Source: Flavobacterium terrigena
GTDB lineage: Bacteria; Bacteroidota; Bacteroidia; Flavobacteriales; Flavobacteriaceae
Direction: 5' to 3'
NCBI RefSeq assembly: GCF_900108955.1
Contig: NZ_FNYA01000006.1
Location: 150,957 to 214,956, forward strand
DNA: 64,000 nt
Shown here: piece by piece, positions 1 to 8,305 of the stretch
How the letters are laid out: each line of letters begins with the position of its first letter
How positions within the stretch are numbered: the stretch's first letter is position 1
Program-made: the position numbers and the translations under genes
Notes under the pieces: model-generated
What the model was told of the DNA's origin: nothing
Databases searched by the model: none
The model's input: the letters and a program-made list of their open reading frames with translations, nothing else

Positions 1-337
1 CTTCAATAATTTGTTCTAACGGCGTTTTATTGATAAAAGGTTCATCACCTTGAACATTTATGACAATATCAGTATCAATATTTTCTACAGCTTCCGCAAT
101 TCGGTCGCTCCCACTTTCGTGTTCTTTGATGCTCATAATCGCTTTTCCGTTGTGCGAAATAATTTCGTTATAAATTAAATCAGAATCGGTAACCACAAAC
201 ACATCATCAAACAAATTCGTAGCCACAGCTGCTTCATAAGTTCTTAAAATAACCGTTTTTCCACCTAAATCTTGCATTAATTTAGCAGGAAATCGTGTAG
301 AAGCATAACGAGCAGGAATGACAGCAATTATTTTCAT
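1..337 (-). CDS. kdsB: 3-deoxy-manno-octulosonate cytidylyltransferase (CMP-KDO synthetase), 3' end off window
   Basis: Activates KDO with CTP to give CMP-KDO for lipopolysaccharide core synthesis in the cytoplasm. The 112 visible codons begin [19 protein letters not shown], the nucleotide-binding loop of this family, and include the VQGDEPFI motif near residue 98. The C-terminal part lies beyond the left edge. The start ATG is at 337 and the helicase gene upstream ends 45 bp away on the same strand. Family assignment is from recognition of these motifs. Confidence 0.93.
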   Translation of the reverse strand, partial: MKIIAVIPARYASTRFPAKLMQDLGGKTVILRTYEAAVATNLFDDVFVVTDSDLIYNEIISHNGKAIMSIKEHESGSDRIAEAVENIDTDIVINVQGDEPFINKTPLEQIIE

Positions 338-382
338 TGTATAAATTTTGTTAATGGTTTTATGGTTTGTTAAAAGTCAAAT

Positions 383-1801
383 TTACTCATAATCTTCATC
401 TTTAAAACCAATTAAATATAATTTTTCTTTCGCTCTAGTAATTGCAGTATATAACCAACGAACATAATCTCTATCGACACCATTTGGTAAATAGGGTTTT
501 TCTACAAACACACTACTCCATTGACCTCCTTGCGATTTATGACAAGTAATCGCGTAAGAAAACTTGACTTGCAACGCATTAAAATATGGATTGCTTTTGA
601 CTTTTAAAAGCTTTTTATATTTATGAGTTTCGTTTTCGTAATCTTTAGAAACTTCCTGGTATAATAAGTTCGATTCTTCATAGGTTAACGATGCCGATTC
701 ACTTTCAATAGTATTTAAAAGTAAAACGGTTTCAAAGGAAGCTTCATTCGGATAATCAACCATTCGTATGGTAACATTTGCGAATTTAAATCCGTACAAT
801 TCTTGAATATTTCTGATTTTTAAGACTTCAATGATATCACCATTGGCAATAAAACCAGCTTGTGAAGTATCATTCAACCAAAAATAATTGTTTTTCACTA
901 CCATTAGTAAATCGCCAGCGGATAAATCGCTTTCTTTTCCTAAAATACGTTGTCTAATTTGCTGATTGTATTGATTCGCTCTTTTGTTCGAGCGCACAAT
1001 AAAAGCGGTATCTTCCGTAGAATAATTTCTGTACGATTGATGTATGGCGTCTTCAATATCAAAACCATCTTCTAATCGCACTATATCTTTATAGCTTTTC
1101 AAATTGAATTTATAAGCATCAACAAAATGTGATTTTAGTAATTCTCGTAATTCAGTTGCGTTGTATAAAATCCCAGAATTTTCAGCTTGTCGCATGACTT
1201 CATCCAATTCAATATGAACGATTTCTTTATCATAATGAACATTTAAAGAATGAATATCTAAAGCCGGACTAATATCAGAATTGACTGGTGGCAACTGCGC
1301 CGTATCTCCAACTAAAATTAACTTGCAATTTTGTCCAGCATCAACATAAAAAAGTAAATCATCTAATAAAGAACCATTTTCATACAAACTCGTTTCGTTA
1401 GATTGGTCTGAAATCATAGACGATTCATCCACAATGAAAATCGTATCTTTAAATTTATTGGCTTGCATCACAAATCCAACACCGCCATTTTTATTTTTTT
1501 TTGGAAAATAAATTCGTTTGTGAATGGTAAATGCTGGTTTTTCAGAATATGCCGACATCACTTTCGCAGCACGACCAGTTGGTGCTAACATCACCGATTT
1601 TTTATTTGCTGTATTCAATTGATTTACCAAAGTAGAAATCACCGTAGTTTTTCCTGTTCCGGCATACCCTTTTAACACAAATAAATCGTCTTTGGAATGT
1701 AGAATGTAACCGGCAATTTTTTGGAAGAAAATATCCTGATTTGCGGTAGGCTCAAAAGGAAAATTATCCATTAAAATTCTGTAAAATTGCGTTGGCGACA
1801 T
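383..1801 (-). CDS. RecD/Dda-like superfamily 1 DNA helicase
   Basis: A 472-aa ATP-dependent helicase of the RecD-like/Dda group, probably unwinding DNA 5'-3' in repair or replication restart. Visible motifs are Walker A GYAGTGKTT (residues 45-53), Walker B IVDESSM (about 123-129), motif III LVGDTAQLPPV, and a C-terminal UvrD-like part with TCHKSQGGQW and YTAITRAKEKLYLIG. It lacks the long N-terminal region of RecD and RecD2, so a compact stand-alone helicase is the better reading. The start is ATG at 1801, with a -7 element 20 bp upstream. The precise cellular role is inferred. Confidence 0.88.
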   Translation of the reverse strand: MSPTQFYRILMDNFPFEPTANQDIFFQKIAGYILHSKDDLFVLKGYAGTGKTTVISTLVNQLNTANKKSVMLAPTGRAAKVMSAYSEKPAFTIHKRIYFPKKNKNGGVGFVMQANKFKDTIFIVDESSMISDQSNETSLYENGSLLDDLLFYVDAGQNCKLILVGDTAQLPPVNSDISPALDIHSLNVHYDKEIVHIELDEVMRQAENSGILYNATELRELLKSHFVDAYKFNLKSYKDIVRLEDGFDIEDAIHQSYRNYSTEDTAFIVRSNKRANQYNQQIRQRILGKESDLSAGDLLMVVKNNYFWLNDTSQAGFIANGDIIEVLKIRNIQELYGFKFANVTIRMVDYPNEASFETVLLLNTIESESASLTYEESNLLYQEVSKDYENETHKYKKLLKVKSNPYFNALQVKFSYAITCHKSQGGQWSSVFVEKPYLPNGVDRDYVRWLYTAITRAKEKLYLIGFKDEDYE

Positions 1802-1821
1802 TAATTTTTATTTAAGAACTT

Positions 1822-1829
1822 CAAATATA
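1822..1829 (-). promoter_or_regulatory. -7 promoter element of the helicase gene
   Basis: TATATTTG on the minus strand matches the Bacteroidota TAnnTTTG element and sits 20 bp before the ATG at 1801. No clear -33 TTG was found at the usual distance. Confidence 0.5.
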
Positions 1830-1883
1830 GCAAGGATTTTAAATATAATTTCATTTGAGGGTTTTTAATTCTCTCAAAAAATG

Positions 1884-1891
1884 TAAATTTG
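1884..1891 (+). promoter_or_regulatory. -7 promoter element of DUF3822-rsmD
   Basis: TAAATTTG matches TAnnTTTG and lies 17 bp before the ATG at 1909. It lies inside the reading frame that an upstream TTG at 1855 would open, which argues for the ATG as the true start. Confidence 0.55.
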
Positions 1892-1908
1892 TCAATCAAA
1901 TAGAAAAC

Positions 1909-2712
1909 ATGAATCAAGATATTACTCAAAAAACATATAAAAAGTTATGCTTTGAGGTTGCAAATAGTAACCTTTCTTTTTGTGTTATTGATTTGATTTC
2001 GAACAAAATAATTACACATAAATCGTATTCCATCAAAGAAAATAATGTGGTAGAAGAAGAATTGTGGAAAATATTTGTGGAAAACCCTATTTTAGAAGAG
2101 AAGTACGATGATGTAGTGGTTTTGCACAATTCTAATTTAAACACTTTTGTGCCTTCTTCCCTATTTGATCCGAATTATTTAGGAAGTTATTTGCAGTATA
2201 ATTCAAAAGTTTTTGAAACGGATTATTTTGCTTACGATTATTTAGATACGTACGATTTAAACAATGTTTTTATTCCATATACGAATATAAATAACTATTT
2301 ATTAGATCATTACGATACTTTTGATTATAAGAATTGCAATTCGATATTCGTTAAAAAAGCATTAGATTTTTCTAAGAATAACGATGCAAAACAAGTTTGG
2401 GTACATTTTCAAAATGATAGATTTGAAATTGTAGTTACCAAAAACAAACATTTATTATTGTTTAACACATTTATTTACAAAACGTTAGAAGATTTCATTT
2501 ATTACTTATTGTTCACATATGAGCAATTGCAACTGAATCCGGAAATTGTTCCAGTTCAGTTTGTAGGTGACATTTCGGAAGAAAGTGATTCTTTTAAGAT
2601 AGCGTACAAATACATAAGAAATTGTAGTTTGTTAGATGTGTCGCAATTAAAAACAGCCTTTAATGTGGAAGAAAAAGACCTATTAAAGCACTTTATTTTA
2701 TTTCACTCATGA
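1909..2712 (+). CDS. DUF3822 family protein
   Basis: A 267-aa protein of the DUF3822 family, common in Bacteroidota next to rsmD. The biochemical role is unknown to me. The fold probably resembles an actin-like ATPase, but that is a family-level impression and no catalytic motif is visible. No signal peptide or membrane segment is seen. The frame is open from a TTG at 1855, but the ATG at 1909 (protein begins MNQDITQKTYKK) is preferred because a promoter -7 element overlaps the longer version. Its stop overlaps the rsmD start (ATGA), so the two genes are translationally coupled. Confidence 0.8.
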   Translation: MNQDITQKTYKKLCFEVANSNLSFCVIDLISNKIITHKSYSIKENNVVEEELWKIFVENPILEEKYDDVVVLHNSNLNTFVPSSLFDPNYLGSYLQYNSKVFETDYFAYDYLDTYDLNNVFIPYTNINNYLLDHYDTFDYKNCNSIFVKKALDFSKNNDAKQVWVHFQNDRFEIVVTKNKHLLLFNTFIYKTLEDFIYYLLFTYEQLQLNPEIVPVQFVGDISEESDSFKIAYKYIRNCSLLDVSQLKTAFNVEEKDLLKHFILFHS

Positions 2713-3314
2713 GAATAATATCAGGAAAATATAAAGGAAGAAGATTACAAGCGCCTAAAAATTTGCCTGTAAGACCAACCACCGACATGGCGAAAGAAGC
2801 TTTGTTTAATATTTTGAACAACCATTTTAATTTTGGTGAACTTAAAATCTTAGACTTATTTTCTGGAACTGGAAATATTGCTTACGAATTTGCTTCTCGT
2901 GGTGCTACGCCTTTAGTTGCAGTTGATGCCGATATGGGTTGTGTCAATTTTATTAGAAAAATATCAACTGAATTTGATTTTGATATTACGCCAATTAAAA
3001 GTGATGTTTTTACTTTTTTACAAAAACATAAAGGAAGTTATGATATTATTTTTGCTGATCCACCATATCATTTAGATCAAAAAGATTTTGAAAAAATTCC
3101 GAATTTAATTTTCGAAAATGAAATATTAGACGAAGAAGGCATGTTGATTATTGAACATTCTAAAGATACTAAATTGGAACATTTGGATAATTTTTCATTT
3201 GCCAGAACTTATGGAGGAACCACTTTTACATTTTTTGAATTAGTAAGCGATGAAGATGAAAGTGATGATATCACAGAAGACGATGATGAAGACGACGAAA
3301 CTGAATCAGAATAA
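2709..3314 (+). CDS. rsmD: 16S rRNA (guanine(966)-N(2))-methyltransferase
   Basis: Methylates N2 of G966 in 16S rRNA using S-adenosylmethionine. The N-terminus MRIISGKYKGRRL is typical of RsmD. The SAM-binding loop LDLFSGTGN is at residues 49-56 and the catalytic DPPY tetrad at 117-120. Total length is 201 aa, slightly longer than usual because of an extra C-terminal tail of about 20 residues that is almost entirely Asp/Glu/Ser. The gene overlaps the DUF3822 stop by four bases and ends just before a strong bidirectional terminator. The acidic tail is the one odd feature. Confidence 0.95.
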   Translation: MRIISGKYKGRRLQAPKNLPVRPTTDMAKEALFNILNNHFNFGELKILDLFSGTGNIAYEFASRGATPLVAVDADMGCVNFIRKISTEFDFDITPIKSDVFTFLQKHKGSYDIIFADPPYHLDQKDFEKIPNLIFENEILDEEGMLIIEHSKDTKLEHLDNFSFARTYGGTTFTFFELVSDEDESDDITEDDDEDDETESE

Positions 3315-3320
3315 AATAAA

Positions 3321-3358
3321 AAAAATCCCGTCTCATAATTAAACGAGACGGGATTTTT
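3321..3358. terminator. Bidirectional terminator between rsmD and CAP gene 1
   Basis: A 14-bp inverted repeat (arms 3321-3334 and 3345-3358, core ATCCCGTCTC/GAGACGGGAT) with a 10-nt loop. It carries A and T runs on both sides, so it works for rsmD (+) and the CAP gene (-). Confidence 0.9.
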
Positions 3359-3401
3359 GCATTGTAACTAAAACTAAACTATTAAAACACTATGTTTATA
3401 A

Positions 3402-3905
3402 TTATTTTCTGATGAACATTAAAGTGTAATATTTTACACCAGCAGCATCAGCTTTTACAGCTAATCCAAAGTGTGTATGATTTCCTTCTAAATTTGCTTT
3501 GTGTGTTGGACTAGCATTCCAAGCAGCTAAAGTAGATGCTGGAGTATTATAACCAGCTGCAATATTTTCACTTGAAGAAATTGCTCCAAGTCCACTTCTT
3601 AATAATGCTGCTCTATCTTCAAAATTATCATGACTTGCAATACCTTTTGAAATCATATAATCATCATGAGTAGAAGCAACATAAGAAATTTCGCTTATTA
3701 TTGTTAAAGCATTTAAGCCTTTGCTAACTCTATCTTGATTTACTAAATCTAATAATTCAATTTCAAAAGCTGAATGTGTGTAGCTTTTTAATACTACTGA
3801 TGGTTTTGTTGTTTCAACTCCTGTTGCATCTTCGCTTGAACAAGACAATAAAAACATTGAAAAACATAAAACTACTAAACTTCTTAAAAACATCATTTTT
3901 TTCAT
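3402..3905 (-). CDS. CAP-domain lipoprotein, copy 1
   Basis: A 167-aa lipoprotein of the CAP/SCP (PR-1-like) family. An N-terminal signal ends in the lipobox LLSC (Cys22), predicting lipid anchoring in the envelope. The CAP domain spans about residues 45-167, with His92, Glu113 and the SPTHKANLEGNHTHFGLAV signature (His135, His143, His145) that form the family's cavity. Bacterial CAP proteins are often of unknown function, so none is assigned. It is a close tandem paralogue of the gene at 4286-4789, and the upstream regions are also similar. A good promoter (TTTG-N19-TACATTTG) lies 30 bp before the ATG. Confidence 0.9.
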   Translation of the reverse strand: MKKMMFLRSLVVLCFSMFLLSCSSEDATGVETTKPSVVLKSYTHSAFEIELLDLVNQDRVSKGLNALTIISEISYVASTHDDYMISKGIASHDNFEDRAALLRSGLGAISSSENIAAGYNTPASTLAAWNASPTHKANLEGNHTHFGLAVKADAAGVKYYTLMFIRK

Positions 3906-3935
3906 AATTATCGACTAAGTGATTGATTTACAGGA

Positions 3936-3966
3936 CAAATGTATGTATTTTCAGTTTAACTGCAAA
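3936..3966 (-). promoter_or_regulatory. Promoter of CAP gene 1
   Basis: On the minus strand a -33 TTTG (3963-3966) is followed after 19 bp by TACATTTG (3936-3943). This is a textbook Bacteroidota promoter, and its 3' end lies 30 bp before the start codon. Confidence 0.7.
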
Positions 3967-4206
3967 TAAAATCGACGAAATACACTAAATTTTAACATTT
4001 CAACTACTTTATTTTCAGGTAGTTATGTTTTTTGTAAGTAAAAACATAAAAAAAGACTACTTACTGAGATTAAAACCATAATTTTATGTAACTATTTGAT
4101 TAACAATATAATAGTTGTTGCTTTTTTGCTAGAAATATCTTCAATTTATATTAATTTCAATTGTATGAACATAATATTGTAGAAGTTTAAGGTGTAGACA
4201 TAGGAG
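3967..4206. other. Gene-free gap between the two CAP genes
   Basis: About 240 bp of AT-rich sequence with no reading frame of note. Its part nearest copy 1 (to about 4055) resembles the region upstream of CAP copy 2 (to about 4942), including a shared stretch GTAAGTAAAAACATAAAAAA. The duplication that made the two genes therefore included the upstream DNA. Beyond that I see nothing recognisable. Confidence 0.6.
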
Positions 4207-4210
4207 AAAA

Positions 4211-4248
4211 AAAAATCCCGTTCTGAAAAATATCGGAACGGGATTTTT
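4211..4248 (-). terminator. Terminator of CAP gene 2
   Basis: Inverted repeat with arms 4211-4223 and 4236-4248 (core CCCGTTC/GAACGGG) and A/T-rich flanks, 38 bp downstream of the minus-strand CAP stop. The arrangement is nearly the same as the terminator after copy 1. Confidence 0.85.
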
Positions 4249-4285
4249 AAAGTGTAATTAAAAACTAAACAATATGTTTATCAAT

Positions 4286-4789
4286 TTATTTTCTGATGAA
4301 CAATAATGTATAATATTTTTTTCCTGTTGCATCAGCTTTTACAGCTAATCCAAAGTGCGTGTGATTTCCTTCTAAATTTGCTCTATGTGCTGGACTTGCA
4401 TTCCAAGCTGCTAATACACCAGAAGGTGTGTTAAAACCTGAAGCAACATTTTCACTTGCTGTAACAGCACCAAGTCCTGCTTCTAATGATTCTGCTCTTT
4501 CTTCAAAATTATCATGACTGATTACGCCTTTTGAAATCATATAGTCATCATGTGTAGATGCAACGTATGAAATTTGACTTAAGATAGTTAAAGCACTTAA
4601 CCCTTTGCTAACTCTATCTTGATTTATTAAATCTAATAATTCTAATTCAAAATCTGATTGTGTATATGTATTTAATACAATTGATGGTTTTGTAGTTTCA
4701 ACTTCCGATGTATCTTCGCTTGAGCAAGACATTAACGTAACTGAAAAGCACAGAATAACCACGCTCTTTAAAAGCATTATTTTTTTCAT
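4286..4789 (-). CDS. CAP-domain lipoprotein, copy 2
   Basis: A 167-aa paralogue of the neighbouring CAP lipoprotein, identical in length and collinear throughout. It has a signal peptide with lipobox LMSC and a CAP domain with the HDNF, ENVASG and SPAHRANLEGNHTHFG motifs. The frame stays open 78 bp further upstream, but the ATG at 4789 (MKKIMLLKS) aligns with copy 1 and gives a proper signal peptide, whereas the longer version would put a -7 element inside the gene. Function is unknown, as for copy 1. The main divergence lies in the stretch after the lipobox and in the promoter -33 region. Confidence 0.9.
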   Translation of the reverse strand: MKKIMLLKSVVILCFSVTLMSCSSEDTSEVETTKPSIVLNTYTQSDFELELLDLINQDRVSKGLSALTILSQISYVASTHDDYMISKGVISHDNFEERAESLEAGLGAVTASENVASGFNTPSGVLAAWNASPAHRANLEGNHTHFGLAVKADATGKKYYTLLFIRK

Positions 4790-4824
4790 AACTTCCGATT
4801 TGGGGGGTTCATTTATATTCGTGG

Positions 4825-4832
4825 CAAATATA
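4825..4832 (-). promoter_or_regulatory. -7 promoter element of CAP gene 2
   Basis: TATATTTG on the minus strand, 35 bp before the ATG. It is aligned with the -7 of copy 1. The matching -33 position reads TTTC instead of TTTG, so this promoter may be weaker or differently controlled. Confidence 0.55.
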
Positions 4833-4942
4833 TAATTTCTTCGTTTAACTGTGAAAAAAATCGACAAAATACACTAAAATTTAACATTTTAAACAATTCA
4901 ACTTCAGTTTGTTATATTTTTTGTAAGTAAAAACATAAAAAA

Positions 4943-4967
4943 AATCCTAAACATTGTGTTTAGGATT
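4943..4967 (-). terminator. Terminator of pdxH
   Basis: Inverted repeat AATCCTAAAC (4943-4952) / GTTTAGGATT (4958-4967) with a 5-nt loop, preceded on the plus strand by an A run. It acts for the minus-strand pdxH, ending 24 bp before it. Confidence 0.85.
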
Positions 4968-4991
4968 CTATTTTTTATAGATTTATAACAA

Positions 4992-5633
4992 TTAAGGAGA
5001 TAATCTTTCTATTTTCCAACAAAAATCTTGTTGTATTTTATATCTAATTCTGTCGTGTAATCTGTTGGCTCTACCTTGCCAAAATTCTACTTCAACAGGT
5101 TTTACTAAAAATCCACCCCAATTTTCTGGTCGGTTAATTTCTGAACCTTCCGTTTCTTTTTCTAAAGCTTTTAGTTTTTCATCTAAATATTCTCTTGATG
5201 GAATAACTTCACTTTGATTAGAAACAATCGCGCCAAGCTTGCTTCCTTCTGGGCGAGAATTGAAATAATTATCTGAAATAGTATTTGATGTTTTTTCAGC
5301 AATACCTTTAATAATTACTTGACGCTCTAAAATTGGCCAAAAGAAGGATAAACAGATATTTGGATTTTGTAAAATTGCTTTTCCTTTTTCCGAATTATAA
5401 TTGGTATAGAAAATAAAGCCTTCTTCGTTAAACTTTTTAAGAAGCACTACTCTACTTTTTGGAAATCCGTCTAAACCAATAGAAGCGACGGTCATAGCGT
5501 TTACTTCTCCATCTTCTTGTTCTTCTGCTTCATAAAACCATTTATGAAACAATTGTATAGCATCATCCGGAATTGTAGTTTCTAACAATTCACTCTTTTC
5601 GTATGATTTTCTATAATTGGATAAATCTTTCAT
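4992..5633 (-). CDS. pdxH: Pyridoxamine 5'-phosphate oxidase
   Basis: FMN-dependent oxidase that makes pyridoxal 5'-phosphate from PNP or PMP in the cytosol. It is 213 aa, the usual length. Family motifs include the flavin-binding RVVLLKKFNEEGFIFYTNY, SNQSEVIPSR and the C-terminal WQGRANRLHDRIRYK region ending in the conserved WKIERLSP. It stands alone between the CAP genes and rnz, with its own terminator. Confidence 0.96.
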   Translation of the reverse strand: MKDLSNYRKSYEKSELLETTIPDDAIQLFHKWFYEAEEQEDGEVNAMTVASIGLDGFPKSRVVLLKKFNEEGFIFYTNYNSEKGKAILQNPNICLSFFWPILERQVIIKGIAEKTSNTISDNYFNSRPEGSKLGAIVSNQSEVIPSREYLDEKLKALEKETEGSEINRPENWGGFLVKPVEVEFWQGRANRLHDRIRYKIQQDFCWKIERLSP

Positions 5634-5702
5634 GTTGTTTGCCGCGAAGTCAGAAAGTCGCGAAGGCTTTTTAATTTATTTTGTTTCTCAGTATAATAAA
5701 TC

Positions 5703-6608
5703 TTAAAACTCAAATTCCAAACCATCATCGGCTAACAAAACATTTTCGAAAATTTCATTGGCTTCGGTTCTGAATAATTCAATATTGCCGTAACGTGTTG
5801 AATAATGTCCGAGTAATAAGTTTTTTACTTCTGCTAATTTAGCAATATTTGCGGCTTGTTTTGCAGTTGTATGCATGGTTTTTTCTGCTAAATGACTTTC
5901 GCTTTCTAGAAAAGTACTTTCGTGATATAAAACGGTAACGTTTTTAATTATCGGAATAATTTCCTCGTTATATATCGTATCTGAACAAAAGGCATAACTT
6001 TTTGCGATTTCTGGATCGAAAGATAATTCGGCATTTGGAATAACTCTTCCGTCATCTAAAGTGATATCACCACCATATTTAATTTTATTATAATATACTT
6101 TCTCAATATCATAATTTAAAATGGCATCAATATTCAGTTTTCGTTCTTTGTTTTTTTCTTCGAACAAGTAACCGTTTGTGTAAACTCTATGTTTTAATGG
6201 TATTGTAGTCACTTTTACTTTTTCATCTTCGTAAATGATTTCGCTTTCTTTTGAAGTCAATTCGTGAAAAAATAAATTATATGAAGTATATGCATTTCCT
6301 AATTTTAAAAGCAATAATATGGCTTCTTTAATGCCTTTCGGACCATAAATATGTAAATCTTTTTCTCTACCTAATAACATAAAAGTAGAGATCAAGCCAA
6401 TTAATCCAAAGAAATGATCGCCATGTAAATGTGAAATAAAAATATGTTCAATTTGAGAGAACTTAATTTTGTGTTTGCGAAGCTGTACTTGTGTTCCTTC
6501 GCCACAATCTACTAAGAACATGTGACTTTTTATTTCTAAAACTTGCGAAGTAGGATTAGTGATTGTTCTTGGTGTAGCGGCATAACAGCCTAATATCTTG
6601 ACTTTCAA
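5703..6608 (-). CDS. rnz: Ribonuclease Z (tRNA 3' endonuclease)
   Basis: Removes 3' trailers from tRNA precursors. It is a 301-aa metallo-beta-lactamase fold enzyme with the zinc motif HLHGDH at residues 60-65, further metal ligands in FCSDT and LLGHYSTRY, and the family N-terminus ILGCYAATPRT. The start codon is TTG at 6608. There is no nearby ATG and the homologous N-terminus begins exactly here, so an unusual start is likely. It is the last gene of the pyrR-pyrB operon, 6 bp after the small membrane protein gene. Confidence 0.95.
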   Translation of the reverse strand: MKVKILGCYAATPRTITNPTSQVLEIKSHMFLVDCGEGTQVQLRKHKIKFSQIEHIFISHLHGDHFFGLIGLISTFMLLGREKDLHIYGPKGIKEAILLLLKLGNAYTSYNLFFHELTSKESEIIYEDEKVKVTTIPLKHRVYTNGYLFEEKNKERKLNIDAILNYDIEKVYYNKIKYGGDITLDDGRVIPNAELSFDPEIAKSYAFCSDTIYNEEIIPIIKNVTVLYHESTFLESESHLAEKTMHTTAKQAANIAKLAEVKNLLLGHYSTRYGNIELFRTEANEIFENVLLADDGLEFEF

Positions 6609-6614
6609 AGTAGG

Positions 6615-6800
6615 TTATTGCAATTTTTGTTTCTTATTTTCGTTGTAGATGTTCATTGTAAAAAGAAGAATCAATAAAATGTTTGATATGATTCTAAACC
6701 ATTCAATTTTATTTTCTCTGAAAGAAATAACTATATTTAATACTAGTAATATAACTGCTAATATTAGGAAAAACAGGTTGAATTTAGCTCTTCTAGTCAT
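6615..6800 (-). CDS. Small two-helix membrane protein (61 aa)
   Basis: I do not recognise a family. The 61-aa product has two hydrophobic segments (about residues 8-26 and 35-51) with a basic N-terminus and a Lys-rich C-terminus, so it should be a small inner-membrane protein. Its ATG overlaps the stop of the preceding small gene (TAATG), and rnz follows after 6 bp, so it is co-transcribed in the pyrR-rnz operon. The tight coupling makes it a credible gene despite its size. Confidence 0.65.
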   Translation of the reverse strand: MTRRAKFNLFFLILAVILLVLNIVISFRENKIEWFRIISNILLILLFTMNIYNENKKQKLQ

Positions 6801-6997
6801 TATTTATTGTTTTCGATTTTACTTAATTTGATGATTTGTATAATAAAGCTTATTGACATTAATAAACTTGCAGCTATCCAAATATAATTGAAATCATTAT
6901 TTTTAAAACCTCTAATTGTATAAACTGCTGTTAAAAAAGTAGATATAAACAATAATGCTGTATATATGTATATTTTGGTTTGGTTAGATGTTTTCAT
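6800..6997 (-). CDS. Small two-helix membrane protein (65 aa)
   Basis: No family recognised. The 65 aa have two hydrophobic segments (about residues 10-27 and 38-56), a short basic start and a Lys/Asn-rich tail. Size and architecture match the next gene, so the two may be distant paralogues or partners in one small membrane complex. It begins 2 bp after the 110-aa gene and shares one base with the following start codon, placing it firmly inside the operon. Confidence 0.65.
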   Translation of the reverse strand: MKTSNQTKIYIYTALLFISTFLTAVYTIRGFKNNDFNYIWIAASLLMSISFIIQIIKLSKIENNK

Positions 6998-6999
6998 AA

Positions 7000-7332
7000 T
7001 TAAAATCCTAAATCGCGTTCAATTTCTTCCATATCAATAATATCGTGTGCTTCTAATAAAGAAGGAACCGTATTTATTGAAGTCGGCACTTTGTTAAAAT
7101 CAATGTCTTTTGCCACAACTACAAAAGATTTTTTATTCTTTTTATGTGTTTTAGCTAAATCAGAAAATTGTTTTAATTGACTTAAATTAAATGACTTATC
7201 ATGTGTTACGTCAATAATTAAATTAACTGATTTGTACGAGTTATATTGAGAAGTTACTTTTTCTAAAAACGCATCAAAACTGCTTTCAGTATCTTTAATC
7301 GTTGTAGTATGTCCTTTATGTTCTACTTTCAT
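7000..7332 (-). CDS. 110-aa conserved protein upstream of rnz
   Basis: A short soluble protein without signal or membrane segment. Alternating hydrophobic strands and helices (for example NLIIDVT, FVVVAKDIDF and a C-terminal acidic helix) resemble a compact alpha/beta fold such as a STAS-like domain. That is an impression, not an identification. Proteins of this kind sit next to rnz in Flavobacterium and are sometimes labelled ribonuclease Z by association, but no metal-binding motif is present, so that label would be wrong here. It lies 24 bp after pyrB in the same operon. Confidence 0.7.
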   Translation of the reverse strand: MKVEHKGHTTTIKDTESSFDAFLEKVTSQYNSYKSVNLIIDVTHDKSFNLSQLKQFSDLAKTHKKNKKSFVVVAKDIDFNKVPTSINTVPSLLEAHDIIDMEEIERDLGF

Positions 7333-7356
7333 TTTTGAAAAGTTTATGAGTTAAAT

Positions 7357-8286
7357 CTAGTTCTGAATCTTACTTGCTAATAAATAAATAACCGCCATTC
7401 TCACGGCAACTCCATTTTCGACTTGATCTAAGATAACTGAATGATTTCCATCCGCCACGTCTGAAGTAATTTCCACACCACGATTAATTGGTCCGGGATG
7501 CATCACTACAATTTCTTTATTCAGATTGTTTAATATTTCATTTGTTAGTCCGAATTGTTGCGTGTATTCACGAGTATTCGGGAAATAACTAACGTCTAAT
7601 CTTTCGTTTTGAACGCGTAACATATTCGCTACATCACACCATTCTAGCGCTTTTATCAAATTTGGTTCGTAAGTAACTCCTAATGAATTGATGTATTGTG
7701 GAATTAGTGTTTTTGGTCCGCAAACTTTCACTTCTGCACCTTGCATTTGTAAGGCAAAAATATTGGAAAGCGCTACTCTACTGTGTAAAATATCACCAAC
7801 AATTACAATTTTTTTACCTGCAACTTCTCCTAATTTTTCTCTAATGGTGTAACTATCTAATAATGCTTGTGTTGGATGTTCGTGTGCGCCATCACCAGCA
7901 TTTACAATACTTGCTTTTACATGTTGCGATAGAAAATGAGCGGCTCCAGGAGAACTATGTCTCATTACAACCATATCCACTTTCATCGCTAAAATATTAT
8001 TCACCGTATCAATTAACGTTTCTCCTTTTTTAACAGACGATTGTGCTGAAGAAAAACTCATCACATCAGCTGAAAGTCGTTTTTGAGCCAACTCGAAAGA
8101 TAATTTTGTACGTGTACTATTTTCAAAAAAGATATTGGCAATGGTAATATCTCTTAATGAAGGCACTTTTTTTATGGGACGATTAATTACTTCTTTGAAC
8201 TGATCGGCAGTTTCAAGAATTAAATTAATATCATTCTTGTTGATGTATTTTATTCCTAGTAAATGATTGACGCTTAATTCTTTCAT
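7357..8286 (-). CDS. pyrB: Aspartate carbamoyltransferase catalytic subunit
   Basis: Joins carbamoyl phosphate and aspartate in the second step of pyrimidine synthesis. The 309 aa match the catalytic chain. The carbamoyl-phosphate loop FENSTRTKLSFE (STRT at 57-60), HPTQALLD and HPGPINRGVE are all present. No pyrI is adjacent. It lies 80 bp after pyrR, and the gap contains two inverted repeats that could matter for regulation. Confidence 0.97.
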   Translation of the reverse strand: MKELSVNHLLGIKYINKNDINLILETADQFKEVINRPIKKVPSLRDITIANIFFENSTRTKLSFELAQKRLSADVMSFSSAQSSVKKGETLIDTVNNILAMKVDMVVMRHSSPGAAHFLSQHVKASIVNAGDGAHEHPTQALLDSYTIREKLGEVAGKKIVIVGDILHSRVALSNIFALQMQGAEVKVCGPKTLIPQYINSLGVTYEPNLIKALEWCDVANMLRVQNERLDVSYFPNTREYTQQFGLTNEILNNLNKEIVVMHPGPINRGVEITSDVADGNHSVILDQVENGVAVRMAVIYLLASKIQN

Positions 8287-8305
8287 TTTTGTTGTTGTGT
8301 TGTTT

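Noticed and set aside
4790..4867. A 26-residue extension of CAP copy 2
   Set aside because: It would destroy the signal peptide and contains the -7 element. Copy 1 starts at the equivalent of 4789.
7000..7332. Naming the 110-aa protein ribonuclease Z because of its neighbour
   Set aside because: No HxHxDH metal motif. The real RNase Z is the gene at 5703-6608.
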